Assembly: GCF_003427025.1 (NCBI RefSeq)
Contig: NZ_QVAI01000029.1
Coordinates: 1 to 54,321, forward strand
Origin: Jiangella endophytica
Lineage (GTDB): Bacteria > Actinomycetota > Actinomycetes > Jiangellales > Jiangellaceae
Direction of reading: 5' to 3'
Length of the DNA stretch: 54,321 nt
The notes below the pieces were generated by a model. The model was not told the DNA's origin. It worked only from the letters and a program-made list of their open reading frames with translations, and did no database searches. Below, one piece after another: positions 40,978-50,257 of the stretch; the first letter of the stretch is position 1; every line of letters starts with the position of its first letter. The translations under genes were made by a program, and so were the position numbers.

Positions 40978-42018
40978 ATGGTCACCTCCACCGAGATCTC
41001 GCCCGAGGTGGCGCCGGAGAGCGGCACCGGGCAGCACCTGCTCGACGTGACCGACCTCGTCATGCACTTCCCGGTCTACGGCGGCGGCCTGCTGCGCCGC
41101 GTCATCGGCCACGTCCAGGCCGTCACCGGCGTCTCACTGCACGTCGACGCCCGCGAGACCCTGGGCGTCGTGGGGGAGTCCGGCTGCGGCAAGTCCACCA
41201 CCGGCCGGGCGATCCTGCAGCTGCACAAGCCCACGTCGGGCTCGGTCGTGTTCCAGGGCAAGGAGCTCACGGGCCTCGACGCGCGCGGCATGAACGAGGT
41301 CCGCCGCGACCTGCAGATCGTGTTCCAGGACCCGTACGCCTCGCTGAACCCGAAGATGCCGGTCAACGACATCATCGCCGAGCCGCTGAAGGTGCACGGC
41401 AGGTGGCGCGGCGGTGGCAAGAAGCGCGTGGCCGAGCTGCTCGAGCTGGTCGGCCTCAACCCCGAGCACGGCAACCGGTACCCGCACGAGTTCTCCGGCG
41501 GTCAGCGCCAGCGCATCGGCATCGCCCGTGCGCTGGCCCTGGAGCCGCGGCTGCTGGTGCTCGACGAGCCGGTGTCGGCGCTGGACGTCTCGGTGCAGGC
41601 AGGTGTCGTGAACCTGCTCGAGGACCTGCAGGACGAGCTCGGGCTGGCCTACATCTTCATCGCCCACGACCTGTCCGTGGTCCGGCACATCTCCGACCGC
41701 GTCGCCGTCATGTACCTGGGCAAGATCGTCGAGACCGGCACCCGCGACGAGGTGTACGAGAACCCGGCGCATCCGTACACGCAGGCGCTGCTGTCGGCGG
41801 CGCCCACCGCCGACCCGGTCGAGGAGCGCCGCCGCGAGCGCATCATCCTCGCCGGCGACGTCCCCAGCCCGCTCGATCCGCCGAGCGGCTGCCGGTTCCG
41901 CACCCGCTGCTGGAAGGCCCAGGACATCTGCGCCGCCAAGGAACCGCCGCTCATCGACACCGGCGTGGGCCATCCGGTGGCGTGTCACTTCGCCGAGGTC
42001 GAGACCCGCGTGGTCTGA
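40978..42018 (+). CDS. Peptide-type ABC ATPase, DppF-like (system 1)
   Basis: A 346-residue ATPase. Walker [10 protein letters not shown] (66-74), signature FSGGQRQR, Walker [13 protein letters not shown], then [21 protein letters not shown]. The oligopeptide tail with its cysteines ([16 protein letters not shown]) closes the protein. Its ATG follows the previous stop after one base. It completes the first importer. The region after it is gene-free up to typA. Confidence 0.93.
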   Translation: MVTSTEISPEVAPESGTGQHLLDVTDLVMHFPVYGGGLLRRVIGHVQAVTGVSLHVDARETLGVVGESGCGKSTTGRAILQLHKPTSGSVVFQGKELTGLDARGMNEVRRDLQIVFQDPYASLNPKMPVNDIIAEPLKVHGRWRGGGKKRVAELLELVGLNPEHGNRYPHEFSGGQRQRIGIARALALEPRLLVLDEPVSALDVSVQAGVVNLLEDLQDELGLAYIFIAHDLSVVRHISDRVAVMYLGKIVETGTRDEVYENPAHPYTQALLSAAPTADPVEERRRERIILAGDVPSPLDPPSGCRFRTRCWKAQDICAAKEPPLIDTGVGHPVACHFAEVETRVV

Positions 42019-42037
42019 CGCTGGTGGGGCTCGGTGA

Positions 42038-42096
42038 CGGTTGGCCGGGCGGTTCGGTCGGCCGGTCTGCTCGGTTGGCCGGGCGGTTCGGTCGGC
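42038..42096 (+). repeat. Two direct repeats of 25 nt
   Basis: The unit starts CGGTTGGCCGGGCGG and ends TTCGGTCGGC. Copies are at 42038-42062 and 42072-42096, identical, 34 nt apart start to start. Confidence 0.75.
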
Positions 42097-42099
42097 TAG

Positions 42100-42139
42100 C
42101 AGGGGGACGGGGCGAGTCTGGGCACACCTCGGGCTCCGC
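42100..42139 (+). repeat. Dispersed 40-nt block, copy 2
   Basis: Second copy of the block at 26668-26707, same orientation, three substitutions in 40 nt. It lies directly after the direct repeats. Confidence 0.7.
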
Positions 42140-42220
42140 AGCCGACGCTACGGTCGTTCGCGGACGTCGACCGGCCCATCGGCGGCCGTCGCCTCCACCC
42201 ACCGGCGACCTGGGCCTCTG

Positions 42221-42290
42221 AACGGCGATGATCATCAACGATGATGTACCTCACCAGGCGTTCTCCCGCTCCACCAGGAATGCATGCCTG
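42221..42290. repeat. Palindromic dispersed element, copy 2 (left half and core)
   Basis: CACCAGGCGTTCTCCC (42252-42267) and a following CCAGGAATGCATGCCTGG (42274-42291) correspond to the left arm and loop of copy 1. The left flank CGATGATCATCAACG (42226-42240) is the exact reverse complement of the right flank of copy 1. The right arm of the palindrome is absent or decayed here. Confidence 0.65.
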
Positions 42291-42454
42291 GTCCAGCGAA
42301 CACAGTCCTGGGCAAGGCCCGCGGATCGCCGAGCGATCTCACGAGGTGGACGGCCCGCTCTCGCACACCGCGATCGACGTGCAACTCCCCGGCCACCACG
42401 GCGGCAACCCGGCCACGGATCACGGCTGTGGATGAGCTCGTGCCCGGCACGCCG

Positions 42455-42460
42455 TAGGAT
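42455..42460 (+). promoter_or_regulatory. -10 box candidate for typA
   Basis: TAGGAT, predicted start near 42467, 33 nt before the ATG. No good -35. Confidence 0.35.
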
Positions 42461-42499
42461 GGGCTGTCATCTCCCCCCAGTCAGGAACGAGTTCTCCGC

Positions 42500-44359
42500 A
42501 TGTCCGTGCGCAGCCGCGACGACCTCCGCAACGTCGCCATCGTGGCCCATGTCGACCACGGCAAGACCACCCTCGTCGATGCGCTGCTGTGGCAGTCAGG
42601 GGTGTTCCGCGCCAACCAGGACGTCGCCGACCGGGTGATGGACTCCGGTGATCTGGAGCGGGAGAAGGGCATCACGATTCTCGCCAAGAACACCGCCGTC
42701 CGCTGGGGCGACACCACCATCAACATCATCGACACCCCGGGTCACGCCGATTTCGGCGGCGAGGTCGAGCGTGGCCTGTCCATGGTCGACGGCGTGGTGC
42801 TGCTGGTCGACGCCAGTGAGGGGCCGCTGCCGCAGACCCGGTTTGTGCTGCGCAAGGCGCTGCAGGGCCGGCTGCCGATCGTCGTGGTCGTGAACAAGAC
42901 CGACCGGCCCGACGCGCGCATCGCCGAGGTGGTCGACGAGACGTACGAGCTCTTCATCGACCTGCTCGACGACTCCAGCGACCAAGGCGCGCTCGACTTC
43001 CCGATCGTCTACGCGTGCGCCCGCGACGGCAAGGCCTCCAACGAGCGGCCGGCCGACGGCAGCGTGCCGGACTCCGAGAACCTCGCGCCGCTCGTCGACA
43101 CCATCCTCGAGACCATCCCGGCGCCCACCTACACCGAGGGCGCGCCGCTGCAGGCGCACGTCACCAACCTCGACGCCTCGCCGTTCCTGGGCCGGCTCGC
43201 GCTGTGCCGCGTCCGCGAGGGCGAGATCGCCAAGGGGACGCAGGTCGCCTGGTGCCGCAAGGACGGCAGCATCGAGCGGGTCAAGGTCACCGAGCTGCTC
43301 ATGACCGAGGCGCTCGAGCGGGTCCCGGCCGAGAAGGCCGGCCCGGGCGACATCATCGCCGTCGCAGGCATCCCCGAGATCACCATCGGCGAGACGCTGG
43401 CCGACGTCGACGACCCGCGGCCGCTGCCGCTCATCACCGTCGACGAGCCGGCGCTGTCGATGACGATCGGGTCCAACACGTCGCCGCTGTCGGGTCGGTC
43501 CGGCGGCACCAAGGTGACCGCGCGGCTGGTGAAGGACCGGCTCGAGAGCGAGCTGATCGGCAACGTGTCGCTGCGGGTGCTGCCCACGGAGCGGCCGGAC
43601 GCGTGGGAGGTGCAGGGCCGCGGCGAGCTGGCGCTGGCCATCCTCGTCGAGCAGATGCGCCGCGAGGGCTTCGAACTGACCGTCGGCAAGCCGCAGGTGG
43701 TCACCCGCGAGATCGACGGCAAGGTGCACGAGCCGGTCGAGCGGCTCACCATCGACTGCCCCGAGGAGTACCTCGGCGCGATCACCCAGCTGCTCGCCGT
43801 CCGCAAGGGCCGCATGGAGCAGATGACCAACCACGGCACCGGCTGGATCCGCATGGAGTTCGTCGTGCCGGCCCGCGGACTCATCGGCTTCCGCACCGAC
43901 TTCCTCACCGAGACCCGCGGCACCGGCCTCGCCCACCAGGTCTTCGACAGCTACGAGCCGTGGTTCGGCGAGCTGCGCACCCGACCCAGCGGCTCGCTGG
44001 TGGCCGACCGGTCCGGTGCGGCCACGTCCTACGCGATGATCAACCTGCAGGAGCGCGGCACGCTCTTCGTCGAGCCGGCCACCGAGGTGTACGAGGGCAT
44101 GATCGTCGGCGAGAACTCCCGCGCCGACGACATGGACGTCAACATCACCAAGGAGAAGAAGCTCACCAACGTCCGCTCCAACGCCGACGAGTTCGAGAAG
44201 CTCGTCCCGGCGCGCAAACTCTCGCTCGAGCAGGCGCTCGAGTTCTGCCGCGACGACGAGTGCGTCGAGGTCACGCCGAAGGCGGTCCGCATCCGCAAGG
44301 TGGTGCTCGACGCCTCCACCCGCGGCCGCGCGGCCGCTCGTCGCAAGCACGCCCAGTAG
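42500..44359 (+). CDS. typA: Translational GTPase TypA/BipA
   Basis: A 619-residue ribosome-binding GTPase of the EF-G/LepA group, involved in 50S assembly and stress growth. G1 AHVDHGKTT (16-24), G3 DTPGHADF (78-85), G4 NKTD (132-135). Domain II, the EF-G-like domains and the BipA-specific C-terminal domain follow, including [18 protein letters not shown] (short landmark) and [14 protein letters not shown]. The length agrees with the family (about 610). It stands between two importer gene groups. Confidence 0.96.
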   Translation: MSVRSRDDLRNVAIVAHVDHGKTTLVDALLWQSGVFRANQDVADRVMDSGDLEREKGITILAKNTAVRWGDTTINIIDTPGHADFGGEVERGLSMVDGVVLLVDASEGPLPQTRFVLRKALQGRLPIVVVVNKTDRPDARIAEVVDETYELFIDLLDDSSDQGALDFPIVYACARDGKASNERPADGSVPDSENLAPLVDTILETIPAPTYTEGAPLQAHVTNLDASPFLGRLALCRVREGEIAKGTQVAWCRKDGSIERVKVTELLMTEALERVPAEKAGPGDIIAVAGIPEITIGETLADVDDPRPLPLITVDEPALSMTIGSNTSPLSGRSGGTKVTARLVKDRLESELIGNVSLRVLPTERPDAWEVQGRGELALAILVEQMRREGFELTVGKPQVVTREIDGKVHEPVERLTIDCPEEYLGAITQLLAVRKGRMEQMTNHGTGWIRMEFVVPARGLIGFRTDFLTETRGTGLAHQVFDSYEPWFGELRTRPSGSLVADRSGAATSYAMINLQERGTLFVEPATEVYEGMIVGENSRADDMDVNITKEKKLTNVRSNADEFEKLVPARKLSLEQALEFCRDDECVEVTPKAVRIRKVVLDASTRGRAAARRKHAQ

Positions 44360-44466
44360 CGCCACCGACCCCGGCCGTGCGCCGTCGTCGCTGGTGAGCG
44401 ATGATGGCGCCGGCCCGGGGGAGGTCACATTCGTGTTGCGAGTGCGATGGCGGGGAACCGCAGGAC

Positions 44467-44496
44467 TTGCCCTGGGACGAGGACGGCACATAGAAA
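44467..44496 (+). promoter_or_regulatory. Promoter-like TTGCCC-N18-TAGAAA (system 2)
   Basis: TTGCCC (44467-44472) and TAGAAA (44491-44496). The same pair of hexamers with a 17-nt spacer occurs ahead of the next importer (48316-48344). The predicted start falls at the palindrome at 44502. Confidence 0.45.
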
Positions 44497-44501
44497 GTGA
44501 C

Positions 44502-44517
44502 GGGCACGTATGTGCCC
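44502..44517. promoter_or_regulatory. Palindrome GGGCAC-gtat-GTGCCC, possible operator
   Basis: A 6-bp inverted repeat with a 4-nt centre right after the TAGAAA box. It could be an operator or the base of a leader hairpin. A smaller dyad, GGCC-aaaac-GGCC, follows. Confidence 0.35.
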
Positions 44518-44597
44518 AAATCGGCCAAAACGGCCATGGGTGGCGCAGGCGACGGGACTCCGCAGCCTCGCCTCGGGCATACCCCAGGAGGATTCCG

Positions 44598-46238
44598 ATG
44601 CCAGTCTCGCCACGCAGATCGGTGGTGCTGGGAGCCGTCGCACTCGCGCTCGCGCTCGGAGCCTGCGGTGGTGGCGACGACGGCGGCGACGCGGCCGGCG
44701 AGGGCGCCAACACCGTCACGGTCCGCGGCTGCAACCCGCAGGGCGACTTCGTCCCGGCCAACAGCAACGAGGTCTGCAGCGGTGACATCCTCGACCAGGT
44801 CTTCTCGTTCCTCGTGCGGTACGACCCGGAGACCGGGCAACCCGAGAACGAGATCGCGGCCGACATCGTCAGCGAGGACAGCCAGACCTGGACCATCACG
44901 CTTCAGGACGGCTGGACCTTCCACGACGGCTCGCCGGTCACCGCGCAGAGCTTCGTCGACGCCTGGAACTGGGCCGCGCTGGGCGCGAACGCCACCCTGA
45001 ACAGCTACTTCTTCGAGCCGATCCAGGGCTACGCGGACGTGCAGGGCACCTTCGACGACGAGGGCAACTACGTCGATGGTTCGGCGGCGGCCGAGACGAT
45101 GTCCGGCCTGGAAGTGGTCGACGACCTCACCTTCAGGGTCACGCTCGCCCAGGCCGAGTCGCAGTTCCCGATGCGGCTGGGCTACACCGCCTTCGCCCCG
45201 CTGCCCCAGTCGTTCTACGACGACCCCGAGGCGTTCGGCCAGCACCCCGTCGGCACCGGGCCGTTCCGGTTCGAGTCCTGGGACCCGAACATCGACGTCC
45301 GGCTCTCCGCCTACGCGGACTACGCCGGCGACGTGAAGCCGAGTATCGACGGCGCGGTCTACCGCATCTACGAGAACGACGACGCCGCCTACAACGACCT
45401 GCAGGCCGACCAGCTCGACATCATGCCGCTGCTGCCGACGTCGGCGCTGGCCGGCGACACGTACCGCATCGACCTCGGCGACCGGTTCGTCTCGCGTGAG
45501 ACGGGCGTCTTCGAGACCATCACGTTCGCGCCGGAGAGCGTCGACGCCAGCTTCACCGATCCCCGGCTGCGGCAGGCCATCTCGATGTCGATCAACCGGC
45601 CGGAGATCGTCGACAAGATCTTCGCCGGCGCCCGGACCCCGGCCAACGGCTGGGTCTCGCCGGTGGTCCCCGACTTCGAGGACGGCGCCTGCGACCCGTA
45701 CTGCACCTACGACCAGCAGGGTGCGCAGGACCTGTACGCGGAGGTCGAGCCCTTCGAGGGCACGCTGGCGCTCTCGTACAACGCCGACTCCGACCACAAG
45801 GCCTGGGTCGACGCGGTCTGCAACGACATCACCGCCACGCTGCAGATCCCGTGCCAGGGCTCGCCCGTGGTCGACCTGGCCACCTTCCGCAACGAGATCA
45901 CCGCCCGCCAGACGGGCGGCATCTTCCGCACCGGCTGGCAGATGGACTACCCGTCGCTGGAGAACTTCCTGGTGCCGATCTTCGCCACCGGCGCCTCGGC
46001 GAACGACGGCGACTACAGCAACCCCGAGTTCGACGACCTGGTCCGTCAGGCCGCCGCGACCCCGGGTGCGGACGGCGCGGCCCTCTACCGCCAGGCCGAG
46101 CAGCTGCTGGCCGCGGACATGCCGGTCATCCCGCTGTGGCACCGCGTGAACATCGCCGGCTACTCCACCCACGTCGAGAACGTCCGGATCACCGTGTTCC
46201 AGACCGTCGACCTGCTCAGCGTCACCACGACCGGCTGA
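44598..46238 (+). CDS. Peptide-type ABC importer substrate-binding lipoprotein (system 2)
   Basis: A 546-residue family-5 binding lipoprotein. Signal peptide, lipobox GAC with Cys23, then a Gly/Asp linker. The family-typical TFHDGSPVTAQSFVDAWN is identical to system 3, and the two proteins align throughout, so they are paralogues. Several cysteine pairs (GACDPYC, VCND...PCQG) may form disulfides. AGGAGG lies six nt upstream of the ATG. A stem-loop follows the gene. Oligopeptides are the usual ligands in this family. Confidence 0.92.
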   Translation: MPVSPRRSVVLGAVALALALGACGGGDDGGDAAGEGANTVTVRGCNPQGDFVPANSNEVCSGDILDQVFSFLVRYDPETGQPENEIAADIVSEDSQTWTITLQDGWTFHDGSPVTAQSFVDAWNWAALGANATLNSYFFEPIQGYADVQGTFDDEGNYVDGSAAAETMSGLEVVDDLTFRVTLAQAESQFPMRLGYTAFAPLPQSFYDDPEAFGQHPVGTGPFRFESWDPNIDVRLSAYADYAGDVKPSIDGAVYRIYENDDAAYNDLQADQLDIMPLLPTSALAGDTYRIDLGDRFVSRETGVFETITFAPESVDASFTDPRLRQAISMSINRPEIVDKIFAGARTPANGWVSPVVPDFEDGACDPYCTYDQQGAQDLYAEVEPFEGTLALSYNADSDHKAWVDAVCNDITATLQIPCQGSPVVDLATFRNEITARQTGGIFRTGWQMDYPSLENFLVPIFATGASANDGDYSNPEFDDLVRQAAATPGADGAALYRQAEQLLAADMPVIPLWHRVNIAGYSTHVENVRITVFQTVDLLSVTTTG

Positions 46239-46250
46239 CACCACGCCCGC

Positions 46251-46287
46251 CCGGCCCGCCGTCGCGCACCTCGCCACGGCGGGCCGG
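46251..46287 (+). terminator. Stem-loop between binding protein and permease (system 2)
   Basis: CCGGCCCGCCGT (46251-46262) pairs perfectly with ACGGCGGGCCGG (46276-46287), loop 13 nt. It lies 12 nt after the stop, ahead of the permease at 46352. Confidence 0.7.
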
Positions 46288-46351
46288 CGTGCGCGCCGTA
46301 CAGTCTGACTCCGGCGCGCACCGGAGCGCTGCTGATCGCTGAAGGAAGGTC

Positions 46352-47272
46352 ATGGGTCGGTACGTCGTCCAGCGCCTCGGCCAGATGGTGCCCGTGGTCA
46401 TCGGGACCACGTTCCTCATCTACGCCCTGGTGTGGGCGCTGCCGGGCGACCCGTTCGCCGCGAGGTGCGGCGACCGGCCGTGCCCGCAGAACTACGTCGA
46501 CCGCATGACAGCCGAGTACAACCTCGACGACCCGCTGCCCATCGCGTACCTGCAGTACATGGGCAAGCTGCTCACCGGCGACTTCGGCCAGACGTTCTCC
46601 GGCGCGTCGATCGCCGCTGAGCTGGCGCAGCGGTACCCGATCACGCTGCAGCTGACCCTGCTCGCGATCCTCGTCGAGGTGGTCATCGGCGTCGCGGCCG
46701 GTGTGCTGGCCGGGATCCGCCGCGGCGGTTTCGTCGACAACCTGGTGCTGGTCAGCACGCTGGTCGTGGTGTCGATCCCGGTGTTCGTCCTCGGGCTGCT
46801 GGCACAGGTCACGTTCGGCGTTCGGCTCGGCTGGTTCCCGGTGACGTCCGACGGCTCCCTCTACTCGCTGGTCCTGCCCGCGGTCGTGCTGGGCAGCCTG
46901 TCGCTGGCGTTCGTCGCTCGGCTGGTGCGGGCCAATCTGGTCGAGAACCTGCGCACCGACTACGTCCGCACCGCGATCGCCAAGGGCCTGCCGCGGCAGC
47001 GGGTCATCGGCGTGCACACGCTGCGCAACTCGCTGATCCCGGTCGTGACGTTCGTCGGCGCCGACTTCGGCGGGCTGCTCGGCGGCGCCGTCGTCGTCGA
47101 GGGCATCTTCAACATCCCGGGTGTCGGCAACATGATCTTCCGTGGCATCAACGCGCACGAGGGCGCCACCGTGACCGCCGCCGTCACCGTGCTCGTGCTG
47201 GTCTTCATGATCGTGAACCTGCTGGTCGACCTGCTGTACGCCGTCCTCGACCCGAGGATCCGCCATGTCTAG
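46352..47272 (+). CDS. Peptide-type ABC permease, DppB-like (system 2)
   Basis: A 306-residue permease of normal length. VVIGTTFLIYALVWALPGDPF starts the first helix; the outer loop has ARCGDRPCP with two cysteines; the EAA loop is TDYVRTAIAKGLPRQRVIG. It ends with LLVDLLYAVLDPRIRHV. GGAAGG precedes the ATG. The gene overlaps the next permease by 8 nt. It is very similar to the system 3 permease at 50258. Confidence 0.92.
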   Translation: MGRYVVQRLGQMVPVVIGTTFLIYALVWALPGDPFAARCGDRPCPQNYVDRMTAEYNLDDPLPIAYLQYMGKLLTGDFGQTFSGASIAAELAQRYPITLQLTLLAILVEVVIGVAAGVLAGIRRGGFVDNLVLVSTLVVVSIPVFVLGLLAQVTFGVRLGWFPVTSDGSLYSLVLPAVVLGSLSLAFVARLVRANLVENLRTDYVRTAIAKGLPRQRVIGVHTLRNSLIPVVTFVGADFGGLLGGAVVVEGIFNIPGVGNMIFRGINAHEGATVTAAVTVLVLVFMIVNLLVDLLYAVLDPRIRHV

Positions 47273-48167
47273 GCGGCGTGGCGGTGGCCACGCGGCGGCC
47301 GTCCCACGCTCGCTGGCCGGCGACGCGTGGCGCGACCTGCGCCGCAGCCCGCTCTTCGTCGGCTCGGCGGCGATCATCCTGGTGCTGGTCGCGATGGCCG
47401 CCGTGCCCGGCCTGTTCACCAACGCCGACCCGCGCGCCTGTGATCTCGCCTACTCCCGGCAGCCGCCGAGCGGCGACGCATGGTTCGGCTACGACCTGCA
47501 GGGCTGCGACATGTACGCGCGGACCATCTACGGCGCGCGGGCATCGATCCTGGTCGGCGTGTTGACGACGGTCGTCATCGCGGTCGTCGGGAGCGTGGTC
47601 GGGATGTTCGCCGGCTATCACGGCGGCCGCGTCGACGCGCTGCTGTCGCGGTTCACCGACATGTTCTTCGCCGTCCCCATGCTGCTGGGCGCGATCATCG
47701 TGCTGGCGACGTTCCCGTCGACGATCGACACCCCCTCCTGGCAGACCATCGGCAAGGTGGTCCTGGCCCTGGGCGTGCTCGGCTGGACGACCGTGGCCCG
47801 GCTGATGCGATCGACGGTGATCCAGGTCAAACAGTCCGACTACGTGCAGGCCGCCCGCGGCCTCGGCGCCGGCAGCCGGCGGGTCCTGCTGCGGCACGTC
47901 CTGCCCAACGCCGTGGCCCCGGTCGTCGTGTACTCCACGATCATCCTCGGCGTGTTCGTCGTGCTGGAGGCGACGCTGTCGTTCCTCGGCATCGGGCTGC
48001 AGGCGCCGGTCATCTCCTGGGGTATCGCGATCAGCGACGCGCGCGCCTACATCCGCCAGTCGCCACATATGCTGCTCTTTCCCGGCGCATTCCTCTCGGT
48101 GACGGTGCTCGCCTTCATCATGCTGGGCGACGCCGTCCGCGACGCCTTCGACCCGAGGCTGCGCTGA
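47265..48167 (+). CDS. Peptide-type ABC permease, DppC-like (system 2)
   Basis: A 300-residue second permease. AWFGYDLQGCDMYARTIYGA is the outer-loop family motif; the Cys replaces the Arg of the usual G-R-D. A second Cys lies upstream (DPRACDLAYSRQ). The EAA loop is SDYVQAARGLGAGSRRVLL. The ATG overlaps the previous gene. No ATPase gene follows: the set ends here and the next gene is another binding protein. Confidence 0.92.
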   Translation: MSRRRGGGHAAAVPRSLAGDAWRDLRRSPLFVGSAAIILVLVAMAAVPGLFTNADPRACDLAYSRQPPSGDAWFGYDLQGCDMYARTIYGARASILVGVLTTVVIAVVGSVVGMFAGYHGGRVDALLSRFTDMFFAVPMLLGAIIVLATFPSTIDTPSWQTIGKVVLALGVLGWTTVARLMRSTVIQVKQSDYVQAARGLGAGSRRVLLRHVLPNAVAPVVVYSTIILGVFVVLEATLSFLGIGLQAPVISWGIAISDARAYIRQSPHMLLFPGAFLSVTVLAFIMLGDAVRDAFDPRLR

Positions 48168-48315
48168 CCTGTGACCGTCACCACCCGAAGCCCCGCAAAC
48201 ACGGCGCCAACGGGCCGATTCCACCGAAGAATTCGCAGCTCACACGGCAGGATCACAGCAATCAGCCGGTATGGTCACAGTCCGGTTGCGTTGTGTGACG
48301 GCAGTCCGGTCAGAC

Positions 48316-48344
48316 TTGCCCGCAGAGATGAGCGGGTTTAGAAA
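48316..48344 (+). promoter_or_regulatory. Promoter-like TTGCCC-N17-TAGAAA (system 3)
   Basis: TTGCCC (48316-48321) and TAGAAA (48339-48344), the counterpart of the element at 44467. The start would be near 48351, 113 nt before the ATG. The rest of the 296-nt gap (48168-48463) shows a GCGGATC/GATCCGC inverted repeat (48352-48394) and no gene. Confidence 0.45.
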
Positions 48345-48463
48345 TGAGGGCGCGGATCAGGATCGCGACCGTACCCGGCTGTGCGCAGATCCGCACCAAT
48401 GGTGGCGAGACCGATCGGTCACGCCCGTAATCACCGGGCGCAGGCCCGTTTGAGGAGGATTCC

Positions 48464-50152
48464 ATGCGAGGCTCTACTCGCAGAGGAGCCGTGGTGGCGG
48501 CAGCCGTCGGCCTGACGCTCGTGCTCGCCGCGTGCGGTGGCGACGACGACGGCGGCGACGACAGCGGCTCCGGTGGCGACGGCGGCTCCAGCGAGGGCCC
48601 CACCGGCTCGGTGTCCATCAACAGCACGCAGCCGGAGAACCCGCTCATCCCGACCACCACCAACGAGGTCGGCGGCGGCAACATCGTCGACGCCATGTGG
48701 ACCGGTCTGGTCTCGTACGACTCCGCCACCGGTGAGCCCGGTCTGGCCGTGGCCGAGTCGATCGAGCCGAACGAGGACTTCACGCAGTTCACCATCACGA
48801 TCAAGGACGGGTGGACGTTCCACGACGGCTCGCCGGTCACCGCGCAGAGCTTCGTCGACGCCTGGAACTTCGGCGCCTACGGCCCGAACGCGCAGCTGAA
48901 CCAGTACTTCTTCGGCCCCGACGGCGCCAACATCGCCGGGTACGACGCGGTCGCCGGCCAGACCGACGACACCGGTGCCTTCGTCGAGGGCTCGGCCACG
49001 GCCGAGACCATGAGCGGCCTCGAGGTCGTCGACGAGTCCACCTTCACGGTCACGCTCGGCTCGCCGAACTCGCTGTTCGAGACGATCATCGGCTACTCGG
49101 CGTTCTACCCGATGCCGGAGAGCTTCTTCACCGACCAGGCCGCGTTCATCGAGCACCCGGTCGGCAACGGCCCGTTCGAGTTCGTCGAGGAGGTCCCGAA
49201 CACCTCGATCAACCTGACGGCCTTCGCCGACTACGCCGGCGACCCGAAGCCGCAGGTCGAGAACATCGAGTACCGCGTCTACGCCGACCTCGACGCCGCT
49301 TACGCCGACGTCGTCGCGAACCAGCTCGACATCCTCGACAAGATCCCGCCGGTGGGTCTGGCCGGTGACGTCTGGAAGACCGACCTCGAGGGCCGTTCCG
49401 CTTCGGAGCCCCTCACCACCCGGTTCACCAGCATGACGTTCCCGCTGACGAACACCGAGGCGTGGGCCGACCCCAACCTGCGCAAGGCCATCTCGCTGGC
49501 CATCGACCGTGAGGCCGTCATCGCGGCCGCCTACGGCCCGGGCAACTACGTCCCGGCCAACAGCTGGGTCCCGCCGGGCAACGACGGCTACGTCGAGGGC
49601 ACCTGTGGCGAGTGGTGCGAGTTCGACGCCACCAAGGCGCAGGAGCTCTACGCGCAGACGGCCGGCGTGCAGGGCACGCTGCTGATCTCCAGCAACTCCG
49701 ACGGCGGTCACCGCGAGTGGGTCGAGGCGGCCTGCACGTCGATCCGCGAGACGCTGGGCATCGACTGCCAGGGCGACTACGACCCCGACTTCGGCTCGTT
49801 CCGGGCCCGGGTCAACGCCAACGAGATCACCAACCCGTTCCGGACCGGCTGGGTGGCCGACTACCCGTCGATCCAGAACTTCCTGGCGCCGCTCTACACC
49901 TCGAACGGCTCGGCCAACGACGGCGGGTACTCCAACCCGCAGTTCGACGAGCTGATCCGCCAGGCCGCCGGCCTGGAGGGCCAGGAGGCGCTCGACCTGT
50001 ACAACCAGGCCGAGTCGCTTCTCTCCGAGGACATGGCGATCATCCCGCTCTGGTACGACAACGGCCAGCGCGGTTGGTCGACGAACGTCAACGAGCCGCA
50101 GTTCACCTGGAAGGGTTACGTCGACCCGTTGTCGATCTCGGTGCAGAACTGA
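48464..50152 (+). CDS. Peptide-type ABC importer substrate-binding lipoprotein (system 3)
   Basis: A 562-residue family-5 binding lipoprotein: lipobox LAAC with Cys24, then a long Gly/Asp/Ser linker. It shares TFHDGSPVTAQSFVDAWN, SGLEVVD and the C-terminal MAIIPLW layout with system 2. Cysteine pairs GTCGEWC and AACTS...DCQG are at equivalent places. GAGGAGG is five nt upstream of the ATG. A stem-loop follows, then two permeases and two ATPases, so this system is complete. Confidence 0.92.
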   Translation: MRGSTRRGAVVAAAVGLTLVLAACGGDDDGGDDSGSGGDGGSSEGPTGSVSINSTQPENPLIPTTTNEVGGGNIVDAMWTGLVSYDSATGEPGLAVAESIEPNEDFTQFTITIKDGWTFHDGSPVTAQSFVDAWNFGAYGPNAQLNQYFFGPDGANIAGYDAVAGQTDDTGAFVEGSATAETMSGLEVVDESTFTVTLGSPNSLFETIIGYSAFYPMPESFFTDQAAFIEHPVGNGPFEFVEEVPNTSINLTAFADYAGDPKPQVENIEYRVYADLDAAYADVVANQLDILDKIPPVGLAGDVWKTDLEGRSASEPLTTRFTSMTFPLTNTEAWADPNLRKAISLAIDREAVIAAAYGPGNYVPANSWVPPGNDGYVEGTCGEWCEFDATKAQELYAQTAGVQGTLLISSNSDGGHREWVEAACTSIRETLGIDCQGDYDPDFGSFRARVNANEITNPFRTGWVADYPSIQNFLAPLYTSNGSANDGGYSNPQFDELIRQAAGLEGQEALDLYNQAESLLSEDMAIIPLWYDNGQRGWSTNVNEPQFTWKGYVDPLSISVQN

Positions 50153-50178
50153 TGCTCTAGAGTCGCAGCGGTCGGTTG

Positions 50179-50217
50179 CGGGGCGTCCATCTCGTCGTAC
50201 ACGGGGTGGACGCCCCG
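50179..50217 (+). terminator. Stem-loop between binding protein and permease (system 3)
   Basis: CGGGGCGTCCA (50179-50189) pairs with TGGACGCCCCG (50207-50217), 11 bp, loop 17 nt, 26 nt after the stop and ahead of the permease at 50258. Confidence 0.7.
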
Positions 50218-50257
50218 TACGCTGGCGCAGACCGCTTGCGCACGGAAAGGTTGAGCC

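Larger units (their letters stand above)
42019..42499. other. 481-nt gene-free region with repeats upstream of typA
   Basis: No convincing gene. Contents in order: two direct 25-nt repeats (42038-42062 and 42072-42096), the 40-nt dispersed block (42100-42139), the palindromic element copy 2 (42221-42290), about 160 nt in which I see nothing, and a -10-like TAGGAT (42455-42460) before typA. Confidence 0.6.

Noticed and set aside
44502..44597. Leader hairpins before system 2 as a riboswitch
   Set aside because: The two dyads are short and match no riboswitch core I can recognise; an operator or simple hairpin is the more modest reading.
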